From an uncultured Chloroflexota bacterium (GTDB lineage Bacteria > Chloroflexota > Anaerolineae > Aggregatilineales > Phototrophicaceae): a stretch of 9,897 bases of DNA. Positions 1 to 6,428 of the stretch are shown here, one piece after another; within the stretch, counting starts at the first letter, position 1, and every line of letters begins with the position of its first letter. The notes below the pieces were generated by a model that was not told the DNA's origin, did no database searches, and saw only the letters and a program-made list of their open reading frames with translations. A program made the translations under genes and the position numbers. The DNA lies in the NCBI GenBank assembly GCA_937927665.1, contig CALBRY010000573.1, forward strand, positions 1 through 9,897, written 5' to 3'.

Positions 1-380
1 TGTTCGATCTCCATGACGCGGATGGAACCATACTCGGCGGTGGCGGACGTTACGATGAGTTGGCGCGACTGTTAGGCGGTAGCGTAGATATTCCAGCGGT
101 TGGCTTCGTTTATCAAGCGGATGTAATCGCCGCGCACATTCACGAGACCGACGATGTGCGCCGTTGGCGGTTGGCTTATGACACATCTGCCGCTTTTACA
201 ACGGTTATCGAATGGGCTCAGAAGCTGCGACAGTCCGGGCTTGCGGTAGAGATCGTTGAAAAAGATCAGTCGGCATCCCTCATCCTCGACTCGGACTCGC
301 GGATTTACTGGGATGGGCAGGCTTATCTACCAGAGGAAATAGACGTGCTGGTATCTACTTTGAAGGCGGCATCGCAATGA
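1..380 (+). CDS. hisZ: ATP phosphoribosyltransferase regulatory subunit, HisZ-like (3' part only)
   Basis: The frame is open from the left edge (first full codon at 3) and ends at the TGA at 378-380, so only about the last 125 residues are present. They open with FDLHDADGTILGGGGRYDEL followed by PAVGF, the class II synthetase-like GGRYD...(P)AVGF signature shared by HisRS and HisZ. About 110 residues follow GGRYD. HisRS usually has roughly 165 because of its anticodon-binding domain, so the tail is too short for hisS and fits HisZ, with only a small remnant (around AYDTSAAF...LRQSGLAVEIVE) resembling the start of that domain. HisZ is known as a non-catalytic partner that activates short HisG and carries histidine feedback. 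The TGA overlaps the hisG ATG in an ATGA, which implies translational coupling. The family is clear; HisZ rather than HisS rests on tail length and on the hisG neighbour. Confidence 0.85.
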   Translation, partial: FDLHDADGTILGGGGRYDELARLLGGSVDIPAVGFVYQADVIAAHIHETDDVRRWRLAYDTSAAFTTVIEWAQKLRQSGLAVEIVEKDQSASLILDSDSRIYWDGQAYLPEEIDVLVSTLKAASQ

Positions 381-1384
381 CTCTTGAACGTGTCACCCTC
401 GCGCTTCCGAGCAAGGGCGCGATTGCAGACCCAACAACCAATTTTCTGGCAGACTGCGGACTGCGTGTTGATAAGCCCAATCCCCGTCAATATACGGGTA
501 GTATTCCCATGATTCCGCAGGTCGATGTGTTGTTCCAGCGCGTAACCGATGTGCTGTACAAGGTTGCTGATGGCACAGCACAGTTAGGCATCACGGGTTT
601 GGATGTCGTGCGCGAACACCCGCACGAAGATCTAGTCGTGATTCACGAAAATCTGCGCTATGGTTACTGTAAACTACTCGTCGCTGTTCCTGAGGCTTGG
701 GTCGATGTCGAGACGATGCTTGATCTAGTTGAAGTCGCGCTCGATTTCCGCGAAGTCAAGCGGCGCAATTTGAGAATCGCAACAACATACTCGAATTTGA
801 CGCGCGAATTCCTGTACAGTCGGGGAATCCATCATTTCACGCTGGTGAATGCCGAAGGTGCTATCGAAGCCGCACCCACAATTGGCTATGCGGATGCAAT
901 CGTTGATCTTGTGCAGACTGGGACAACCCTACGCGAAAATCATCTGAAGTTGATCCCTGACGGTGTAATTGTCGAATCACAAGCGTGTTTGGTTGGCAAC
1001 CGTCGGATGTTGGAAGCAAATCCACTGGTGATGCAAACCGCCGGGACAATGCTTGAATATATTGATGCGGCTCTTCAAGGACGGGAATACTCTCAACTCA
1101 CCGTCAATATGCGTGGCGAAAGTGCGGAGCAGATCGCGGCGCAGGTGGCGGCAAACCCGGTGACACGCGGCTTGCAAGGTCCTACCGTCGCACCGATCTA
1201 TGGCACAAGCGGCGGCGCTGAGACTTGGTTCACCATCACGATCATCATCTCCAACAAGAATCTGCTGCAAGCAGTTGAACATCTGCGCGCGATTGGTGGA
1301 ACACAAACAACCGTTACGCCGGTGCGTTATGTGTTCCTACCAAAGTCACCCACATTTGAAAAACTCCGCACCGCGTTGAGTTAG
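377..1384 (+). CDS. hisG: ATP phosphoribosyltransferase HisG, long form with C-terminal regulatory domain
   Basis: Catalyses the first step of histidine biosynthesis, joining ATP and PRPP to phosphoribosyl-ATP in the cytosol. The N-terminus VTLALPSKGAIAD matches the HisG start. The PRPP-binding loop is visible as YADAIVDLVQTGTTLRENHL at residues 171-190, followed by SQACLVGNR. Residues about 240-320 (PTVAPIY...ETWFTITIIIS...LRAIGG...TPVRYVF) look like the HisG_C (ACT-like, histidine-binding) domain of the long form. At 335 residues it exceeds the usual ~290-300 of long HisG: a charged insert lies near 110-130, and about a dozen residues extend past the normal C-terminus. The start ATG overlaps the hisZ stop by 4 nt. 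Long HisG is normally self-sufficient, so a HisZ-like neighbour is unexpected. The gene ends just before a bidirectional terminator. Confidence 0.93.
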   Translation: MTLERVTLALPSKGAIADPTTNFLADCGLRVDKPNPRQYTGSIPMIPQVDVLFQRVTDVLYKVADGTAQLGITGLDVVREHPHEDLVVIHENLRYGYCKLLVAVPEAWVDVETMLDLVEVALDFREVKRRNLRIATTYSNLTREFLYSRGIHHFTLVNAEGAIEAAPTIGYADAIVDLVQTGTTLRENHLKLIPDGVIVESQACLVGNRRMLEANPLVMQTAGTMLEYIDAALQGREYSQLTVNMRGESAEQIAAQVAANPVTRGLQGPTVAPIYGTSGGAETWFTITIIISNKNLLQAVEHLRAIGGTQTTVTPVRYVFLPKSPTFEKLRTALS

Positions 1385-1391
1385 GATCAAA

Positions 1392-1417
1392 AAAAGGCGC
1401 TCACACGAGCGCCTTTT
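1392..1417. terminator. Bidirectional intrinsic terminator between hisG and the kinase gene
   Basis: An 11-bp perfect stem has arms AAAAGGCGCTC (1392-1402) and GAGCGCCTTTT (1407-1417) and a 4-nt loop ACAC. The A-rich left flank (seven A from 1389) and T-rich right arm give a U-tract in both directions, so it can end hisG on the + strand and the leftward operon on the - strand. The kinase stop codon (1401-1403) lies inside the hairpin, which therefore also encodes the last residues (KALV) of that protein. Confidence 0.85.
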
Positions 1418-2636
1418 CTACCTCATCCAACATTTGGTCAATTCGACTTCGCACGCCTGAACTCTCCGATCCCATTTCGATCGCCATCGCCAACCCTAAA
1501 ACCGTGATTGGTGGCGGAAACTTGCTGCTATCCGTCAGGTTCATTGTCAAAAACGGACAGCAGAACAGACTGGCTTTCAGATAGGCACGCCAATCCTCAC
1601 GCAGCCATCCACGTTGTTTGAGATCGCGCAGTGTTGGGATCAACACACGCTGAACTTTGCTTTGCAGAAACATTTCCCGCAGCGGATGATGCGGGAAGTC
1701 ATGCTCGACCCTCCAGCAATCATCATCGGTATGAACTGTCAGTGTTAGCCGTTCTGCGATTTGCTGTGGAAAATACATCCACGCGGCAAAAACGTTGTGA
1801 AACAGAGGCTTCGTTAGATCAAGTAACGGGTGATGGCGCCCTGCGAATGCCGGATCGAAATATAAGAGAGCGGCATGATCGCCGCCGCCTCTTAAAAAGA
1901 CATTACCGTTGTGCGCGTCACCATGCCCGACAATTGAAGCGCCGGATTGAGCAGGGTTGAGTAGGCGAATTGCCCGTTCGATGATGTCATTTAGCGTTTC
2001 GCCGTAAATTTGCCCATTGATCGTCCACTGAATGCGCCGAACGGTTTCCATAGGGACGGAGTCTGCATCATGCAGCATCGAGGTGGATTGCCCATAAAAC
2101 TGATCGAGGCGTCCTCCTGCCAGGCGGTGATAGAAAAGTTGATGCACCGGCGCTTTGGCGGCTTCGGCGGCGGGTTGCCATTCGAGCGTATGTTGATAAA
2201 TCCTTAGCAGTTCATCGTCGGCTTCCGCCTGCGCGTGCTCAAGATCGGCGCGGCGTTCCGGTTTTCCGCTGATGATGTCGTGCGCGGTATCAAATACAGA
2301 AGGATCATTGATAACCGGATAGATCAAGAACTGCTTACCCGCTTCGGTTGATTGCATGATCGGCTGCAAAACGGGATAACCTGCATCTGCCAACATCGCA
2401 GCATTATAGTATTCCCCGATCACGCCGTTGGATTCTGTGTGCGTTTTGAAGAAAAGACGCTGACCATCCGCCAGCGTCACAAATCCGTTGAACGAGTTGA
2501 GCGAGACTGCCAGCGGACGAAGTTCAACCGCTGTCACATTGAGATTGAATGTCTCGCGGATGAAATCGATCAGCAGGCGTTCAGCGGCGGGTTTGTCGCT
2601 AAACTGAAGCCGCTGAATCTGTTCAAGAAGGCTCAT
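1401..2636 (-). CDS. APH/choline-kinase-fold small-molecule phosphotransferase
   Basis: A 411-residue protein of the aminoglycoside phosphotransferase / choline kinase superfamily, which transfers the ATP gamma-phosphate to a small-molecule hydroxyl. Visible landmarks in order: a candidate ATP-binding lysine K64 in LFFKTHTE, a candidate partner glutamate E75 in GEYYNA, the catalytic loop VGHGDAHNGN at 236-245 (Brenner-type HGDxHxxN; D240 catalytic, N245 metal) and the DFG-equivalent YFDPAFAG with D261. The C-terminal ~130 residues are mostly helical-looking and give no substrate clue. The family covers antibiotic kinases, choline/ethanolamine, homoserine and methylthioribose kinases, so substrate cannot be read from fold. 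The ATG overlaps the TGA of the upstream hisD-like gene (2633-2636), so the two are probably co-translated and may act on one pathway. No resistance role can be claimed. Confidence 0.85.
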   Translation of the reverse strand: MSLLEQIQRLQFSDKPAAERLLIDFIRETFNLNVTAVELRPLAVSLNSFNGFVTLADGQRLFFKTHTESNGVIGEYYNAAMLADAGYPVLQPIMQSTEAGKQFLIYPVINDPSVFDTAHDIISGKPERRADLEHAQAEADDELLRIYQHTLEWQPAAEAAKAPVHQLFYHRLAGGRLDQFYGQSTSMLHDADSVPMETVRRIQWTINGQIYGETLNDIIERAIRLLNPAQSGASIVGHGDAHNGNVFLRGGGDHAALLYFDPAFAGRHHPLLDLTKPLFHNVFAAWMYFPQQIAERLTLTVHTDDDCWRVEHDFPHHPLREMFLQSKVQRVLIPTLRDLKQRGWLREDWRAYLKASLFCCPFLTMNLTDSSKFPPPITVLGLAMAIEMGSESSGVRSRIDQMLDEVEKALV

Positions 2637-3946
2637 ATCCCTAGAATCTCGTTGCGCTTGCGGATTGCCATCGCGTGCGCCGGGAATCCTTCATAATCCG
2701 CCAGTGTTGCAGTGATTCCTTGCAGGCGTTCGTAACCTTCACGCGAGAGATACCCGATTCCGCTTTTCTTCAGGAAATCTTGTACGCTCACTGACGAGAA
2801 ACTCTTGGCAAATCCCCCGGTTGGCAGAATCGCGTTTAAGCCGAGGCAGTAATTCGCCGTCGGAATCGGTGTTAGATGACCGAGCAGAATTTCGCCTGCG
2901 TTTTTGATTTTCTGGAGTGTTACAAACGGATCACGTGTGAGCACTTCCAAGTGTTCCGGCGCGTATTCATTTGTGAACGCGATCGATTCTTCTAGGCTGT
3001 TTGTCACCATGATACCGCCGTAATTCGCCAGCACATTTTCGACGAACGCGCGCCGCCAGTCTGGGAGTTCAGCGATATAGCCGGGGAGCGCCGCCGCAAC
3101 GCCTTCTGCAACTTCGCGGCTGTGTGTGACAAGAATTGCCGCTGAATCCGCGCCATGCTCCGCTTCAACGAGCAGATCAAGCGCCGCCAAACGAGGATCA
3201 ACTGTCTCGTCGGTGAGGATGATCGATTCACTGGGTCCGGCTGGCAGTCCCACATCGACTGTGCCATACAGCAGGCGTTTCGCTGCCGAAACATAACTGC
3301 TGCCGGGTCCAATCAGTTTGCTCACACGCGGAATCGTTTCTGTCCCATAGGCGAGCGCGGCGATCGCCTGCATTCCGCCAACGACATAAACCTCGTCAAC
3401 ACCGCAGATTTCCGCTGCAACGAGCGATGCTGCATCCGCTTTGCCGTCAGGGGTCGGAGGTGTAACGACAATCACACGCGGAACACCTGCAACTTTCGCC
3501 GGTGTTGCCAGCATCAGCATCACAGACGGGAATGCGCCTTTTCCTCGCGGAACATAAAGTCCCACGCTTGCCACAGGGGTTACTTTTTCCCCTGCCATAA
3601 TTCCCGGTGCGATTTCCGTAAACCACATCGGTTCAGGCATCTGCTCGCGGTGAAAGTGATCAATATTCGCGTGGGCAGCGCGAATCGCATCGGTGACTTC
3701 AGCGCTCACGGCATCCCGTGCCGCCGCGAAATCCTCAGGTGTCGCCTTGAGCATGGAGGCGGCAAAGTTTGGCGCATCGAATTTGCGCGCATACTCAACA
3801 ACTGCCGCATCTCCTTCGGTGCGTACTCGGTTGATGACTTCATCTGCCAGCGGCAGCAGATCGCGAATATCCTTCTCGGCACGCCGCATGATTCGCGTGC
3901 GTTGTTCAGGCGTTAACTGCCCCAACTCAAGAAACTGTATAGCCAT
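2633..3946 (-). CDS. hisD: Histidinol dehydrogenase family enzyme, divergent (HisD-like)
   Basis: A 437-residue NAD-linked dehydrogenase of the HisD family. Canonical HisD oxidises histidinol to histidine in two zinc-assisted steps. Family landmarks: VGLYVPRGKG...SVMLMLATPA (128-150), GGMQAIAALAYGTE (190-203), IGPGSSYVSAAK (212-223), LPAGPSES (234-241), EAEHGADS (261-268), YAPEHLEVL (328-336, with catalytic-type E331-H332), NYCLGLNAILPT (365-376) and H424. Aligned by eye to E. coli HisD, zinc ligand Gln259 reads E261, Asp360 reads N365 and substrate-contact His367 reads A372; His262 (H264) and His419 (H424) are kept. So the fold is sure but the reaction is less so. The ATG at 3946 (MAIQFLEL) is chosen because the 27-codon upstream extension runs through a 12-bp hairpin and lacks family similarity. 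It overlaps the kinase gene by 4 nt. It could be the organism's HisD or a paralogue with another amino-alcohol substrate. Confidence 0.85.
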   Translation of the reverse strand: MAIQFLELGQLTPEQRTRIMRRAEKDIRDLLPLADEVINRVRTEGDAAVVEYARKFDAPNFAASMLKATPEDFAAARDAVSAEVTDAIRAAHANIDHFHREQMPEPMWFTEIAPGIMAGEKVTPVASVGLYVPRGKGAFPSVMLMLATPAKVAGVPRVIVVTPPTPDGKADAASLVAAEICGVDEVYVVGGMQAIAALAYGTETIPRVSKLIGPGSSYVSAAKRLLYGTVDVGLPAGPSESIILTDETVDPRLAALDLLVEAEHGADSAAILVTHSREVAEGVAAALPGYIAELPDWRRAFVENVLANYGGIMVTNSLEESIAFTNEYAPEHLEVLTRDPFVTLQKIKNAGEILLGHLTPIPTANYCLGLNAILPTGGFAKSFSSVSVQDFLKKSGIGYLSREGYERLQGITATLADYEGFPAHAMAIRKRNEILGI

Positions 3947-3982
3947 GTGAGTTCTGCGCTCTTTCAACTTGCCTGCTAACGA

Positions 3983-4019
3983 AAATCGGCGCGGAACGTT
4001 ATCCGCGCCGCGCCGATTT
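3983..4019 (-). terminator. GC-rich hairpin between sqdB and hisD-like gene (terminator or attenuator)
   Basis: Arms AAATCGGCGCGG (3983-3994) and CCGCGCCGATTT (4008-4019) are perfectly complementary over 12 bp with a 13-nt loop. Read on the - strand the second arm runs into TTTTCG, a short U-tract, so it could end or attenuate transcripts leaving sqdB (stop at 4048). Only about 36 nt lie between the hairpin and the hisD ATG at 3946, which leaves little room for a separate downstream promoter; partial read-through is therefore more likely than a full stop. A second GCGCGG copy inside the loop side allows an alternative, shorter pairing. It also argues against a hisD start upstream at 4027. Confidence 0.55.
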
Positions 4020-4047
4020 GAACTCATTTTGTCGCGTGAATCAACCG

Positions 4048-5247
4048 CTACTTGGTCGTTTCAGGCGAAATCTGTTGTGAGCGGTGACGTTCGCGATCCC
4101 ACCAGATATCCGGGACGAGAATTTCGCGCTTTTCCATGATCCGATCGCGGTGAGGAATCAAGTCCTGAAGCATGATTTTCATTTCTGCGACGACATCGTG
4201 GCTGGGCACATAACCAAGATCGATCAAGTTTTGGCGATCCGGGTTGTAGTAGTGATCGAGCTTTTCGGTGCGCGGGTTCTCGTAATAACCGATTTCCACG
4301 TCCAGCCCGACCGCAGCGCCTGCTTCCTTAACTTTCTGCGCCAGTTCTTCGATCGTGTACGTCTCTTCAAACTGGTTAAACACGCGGTATTCACCGCGCG
4401 CGGGCGGATTTTCAATCGTGAGCGTCAAGCACTGGATCGAGTCGCGCAGCGGCAGGAAACCGCGCCGCATATGCCCCGTTCCGTAAAGCGTGAGCGGGTG
4501 ACCGATCACCGCTTGGCAGCAGAAACGATTTACCGCAGTTCCAAAGCACTGATCGAAATCGAGGCGGCTGAACATGCGCGGATCGTCGCCCATCGCATCG
4601 ATACGAGTGCCGAAAACTACACCCTGCATAATGTCCGTCGAACGCAGTCCCCATGTTTTGCACGCGAACATGGTATTGTTCGTGTCATGAACTTTGGTTA
4701 GGTGATAAAAACTGTTCGCCTGACGCGGGAATGGCAGTCTATCCTTGCGTCCACGATATTCAATCTCAAAGAAGCCTTCAGGAATATCGACATTGGGTGT
4801 ACCGTACTCGCCCATTGTCCCAAGTTTGACGAGATGAGCATCCGGGCAGACTTCACGCATCGCCCACAGCACATTCAAGCTGCCGATTACGTTGTTGGAG
4901 TGCGTGAATGCCGCGTGTTTCTGGTCAATCATTGAATACGGTGCGGATGGCATTTCCGCCAGATGCACAATCGCATCAGGTTGAAAATCCGCGAAAAACT
5001 GGCGAAGCGCCGGGTAATCGAGCAAATCGACTTCCCGGAAAATCAAGTCGACTCCGTGTATTTCACGGAAAGCGGCAAGGCGTTCTTCGATCGAATAAAC
5101 AGGGATCGCGCTCGTGCTCTCGACTTCTTCAACCCATTCACGGCGCAGGTAAATATCCGTGCCAGCGACGGTATGACCGCGCTTGACGAGGTGCTGCGCT
5201 AGTGCCCAACCGAGGTAGCCATCTACCCCAGCGATAAAGACCTTCAT
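4048..5247 (-). CDS. sqdB: UDP-sulfoquinovose synthase (SQD1/SqdB type)
   Basis: Makes UDP-sulfoquinovose from UDP-glucose and sulfite, the head-group donor for the sulfolipid SQDG. This 399-residue extended short-chain dehydrogenase starts with the NAD-binding GVDGYLGWALAQHL (7-20, GxxGxxG type). It then has SAPYSMID (101-108), VKLGTMGEYGTPN (140-152), the catalytic SFYHLTKVHD (179-188; T144, Y181, K185) and a long C-terminal part with NRFCCQAVIGHPLTLYG, RVFNQFEE and HYYNP. All follow plant and cyanobacterial SQD1 almost motif for motif, offset by one from the Arabidopsis mature numbering (T145/Y182/K186). One change stands out: EMPSAPYSMID replaces the EQRSAPYSMID I recall from SQD1, putting Pro100 where SQD1 has Arg101. 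The ATG at 5247 follows a strong GGAGGA (5254-5259). No sqdX-type glycosyltransferase gene lies beside it here. Confidence 0.92.
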   Translation of the reverse strand: MKVFIAGVDGYLGWALAQHLVKRGHTVAGTDIYLRREWVEEVESTSAIPVYSIEERLAAFREIHGVDLIFREVDLLDYPALRQFFADFQPDAIVHLAEMPSAPYSMIDQKHAAFTHSNNVIGSLNVLWAMREVCPDAHLVKLGTMGEYGTPNVDIPEGFFEIEYRGRKDRLPFPRQANSFYHLTKVHDTNNTMFACKTWGLRSTDIMQGVVFGTRIDAMGDDPRMFSRLDFDQCFGTAVNRFCCQAVIGHPLTLYGTGHMRRGFLPLRDSIQCLTLTIENPPARGEYRVFNQFEETYTIEELAQKVKEAGAAVGLDVEIGYYENPRTEKLDHYYNPDRQNLIDLGYVPSHDVVAEMKIMLQDLIPHRDRIMEKREILVPDIWWDRERHRSQQISPETTK

Positions 5248-5271
5248 GTGACTTCCTCCAAAGTGGCTTTT

Positions 5272-5310
5272 GTTACGTAAATCACAACCCCGTCAGGTGA
5301 CTTACGTAAC
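5272..5310. repeat. Inverted repeat with two TTACGTAA palindromes upstream of sqdB
   Basis: The arms GTTACGTAAATCAC (5272-5285) and GTGACTTACGTAAC (5297-5310) are inverted copies with 13 of 14 positions matching, separated by 11 nt. In - strand RNA the one mismatch becomes a G-U pair, so a 14-bp stem is possible. Each arm also contains the perfect 8-bp palindrome TTACGTAA (5273-5280 and 5302-5309, centres 29 bp apart). It fills the 78-nt gap between the asd stop (5326) and sqdB start (5247). No T-run follows on the - strand, so a dimeric operator or a 5'-leader hairpin fits better than a terminator. Confidence 0.75.
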
Positions 5311-5325
5311 ATTAAGAAAAGGTAA

Positions 5326-6402
5326 TCAGATTGCTGCGCCGACTGCGGGTTGGAACTGCGGGATGTAGCCCATCACCGCCATATACTCTGCGTTCAGGAT
5401 GCTGCATCCTGCCGCGCCGCGAATCGTGTTATGTGAAAGCGCAACGTATTTGTAGGTGAGAATTGAGCAGCGGCGCAGTCGTCCAGCGGTTGTGCTCATG
5501 CCGCCGCCCGCCATGCGATCGCGGCGTGTTTGTGGGCGATCAGGTTGGTTACGATAAATCACAGGCTGTTCAGGTGCGCTCGGAAGTGACGAAATCGGAT
5601 CAGCGCCACGGAAACTCGTCCATGCTTCGATTACGCCATCCATACCGGGATCGTTTTCGAGTTCCACGGAAATACTAACCATATGCCCATCAATGACCGG
5701 AACACGGGTGCAGGTTGCGCTCACAATCGCATCATGGGTTGCAATCGCCCCAGCATGGTATCTGCCGAGCATTTTGAGCGTTTCCGCTTCGACTTTCTCT
5801 TCCTCACCGGGGACATACGGGATTACGTTGTCCATCGCATCCAACGAAGGCACGCCGGGATGACCCGCGCCGCTAAGTGCCTGTTGGCTGGTGATTAAAA
5901 CTTTACTTACACCAAATTGGCGCAGCGGAGCGAGTGTCATGACGCCGGGGACTGACGTGCAGTTTGAATTTGCGACCAATGCGCCTGACCAACCGCGCAC
6001 TCTACGCTGCTCATCAACCAACGCAAGCTGATCGCCGTTCACTTCTGGCAGAAGAATAGGCACATCTTCAGTCATGCGGTAGGCAGATGCATTCGTGCAA
6101 ACGATGTGACCGGCTTCAGCAAGCTCCATTTCTCGTGGCATTGCTGCCTCTTTGGGGAGCGCCGAAAAAACCAGTGTCGAATTGAAACTACTGTCCAACG
6201 GCTTCACTTCAAGATCGAGCACAGCCGATGGCGCATCTTCATCCAACACCCAACGCACCGCATCACCGTAGCGTCGTCCGGCGCTGCGATCAGAACCGAT
6301 TACTTCTGCCACGCGGAACCACGGATGATTTTCGAGCAGCTTAATAAATCGCTGACCAACCATCCCCGTTGCGCCAAGGACGGCTACATCGAGTTTATTC
6401 AT
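5326..6402 (-). CDS. asd: Aspartate-semialdehyde dehydrogenase, archaeal/fungal-type
   Basis: Reduces aspartyl phosphate to aspartate semialdehyde with NADPH, the branch point to lysine/diaminopimelate, threonine and methionine. The 358-residue protein has the N-terminal NADP loop GATGMVGQRF (10-19), the nucleophile in NSNCTSVPG (C148), the substrate-side SQQALSGAGHPG (172-183) and the second catalytic residue in RVPVIDGHMVSISVE (H240). The length and the QRFIKLLENHPWF start fit the archaeal/fungal-like branch rather than the E. coli type. The ATG at 6402 is preceded by AAGAGGA about 8 nt upstream. The gene follows pheA by only 26 nt, so the two are surely co-transcribed. The C-terminal region (NTIRGAAGCSILNAEYM) is complete, and I see no missing key residue. 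Confidence 0.93.
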   Translation of the reverse strand: MNKLDVAVLGATGMVGQRFIKLLENHPWFRVAEVIGSDRSAGRRYGDAVRWVLDEDAPSAVLDLEVKPLDSSFNSTLVFSALPKEAAMPREMELAEAGHIVCTNASAYRMTEDVPILLPEVNGDQLALVDEQRRVRGWSGALVANSNCTSVPGVMTLAPLRQFGVSKVLITSQQALSGAGHPGVPSLDAMDNVIPYVPGEEEKVEAETLKMLGRYHAGAIATHDAIVSATCTRVPVIDGHMVSISVELENDPGMDGVIEAWTSFRGADPISSLPSAPEQPVIYRNQPDRPQTRRDRMAGGGMSTTAGRLRRCSILTYKYVALSHNTIRGAAGCSILNAEYMAVMGYIPQFQPAVGAAI

Positions 6403-6428
6403 AGACGTTTCCTCTTACGGAATATCCG

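Noticed and set aside
1..380. Left-edge gene as histidyl-tRNA synthetase
   Set aside because: Only about 110 residues follow GGRYD, too few for the HisRS anticodon-binding domain, and the gene is coupled to hisG.
1401..2636. Kinase as an antibiotic resistance gene
   Set aside because: Only the general fold motifs are present; context is metabolic and no mobile element is nearby.
3155..3916. Long open frame (253 codons) on the + strand opposite the hisD-like gene
   Set aside because: Its translation is rich in Arg, Cys and His with no recognisable domain, and the opposite strand encodes a clear HisD-family protein. It is a codon-bias shadow.
3947..4027. Possible 27-codon N-terminal extension of the HisD-like protein
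   Set aside because: The extension encodes both arms of the 12-bp hairpin and is not seen in the family; the ATG at 3946 gives a normal HisD start.
4084..4701. Open frame of 205 codons on the + strand opposite sqdB
   Set aside because: No family resemblance or ribosome binding site; the sqdB frame explains the region.
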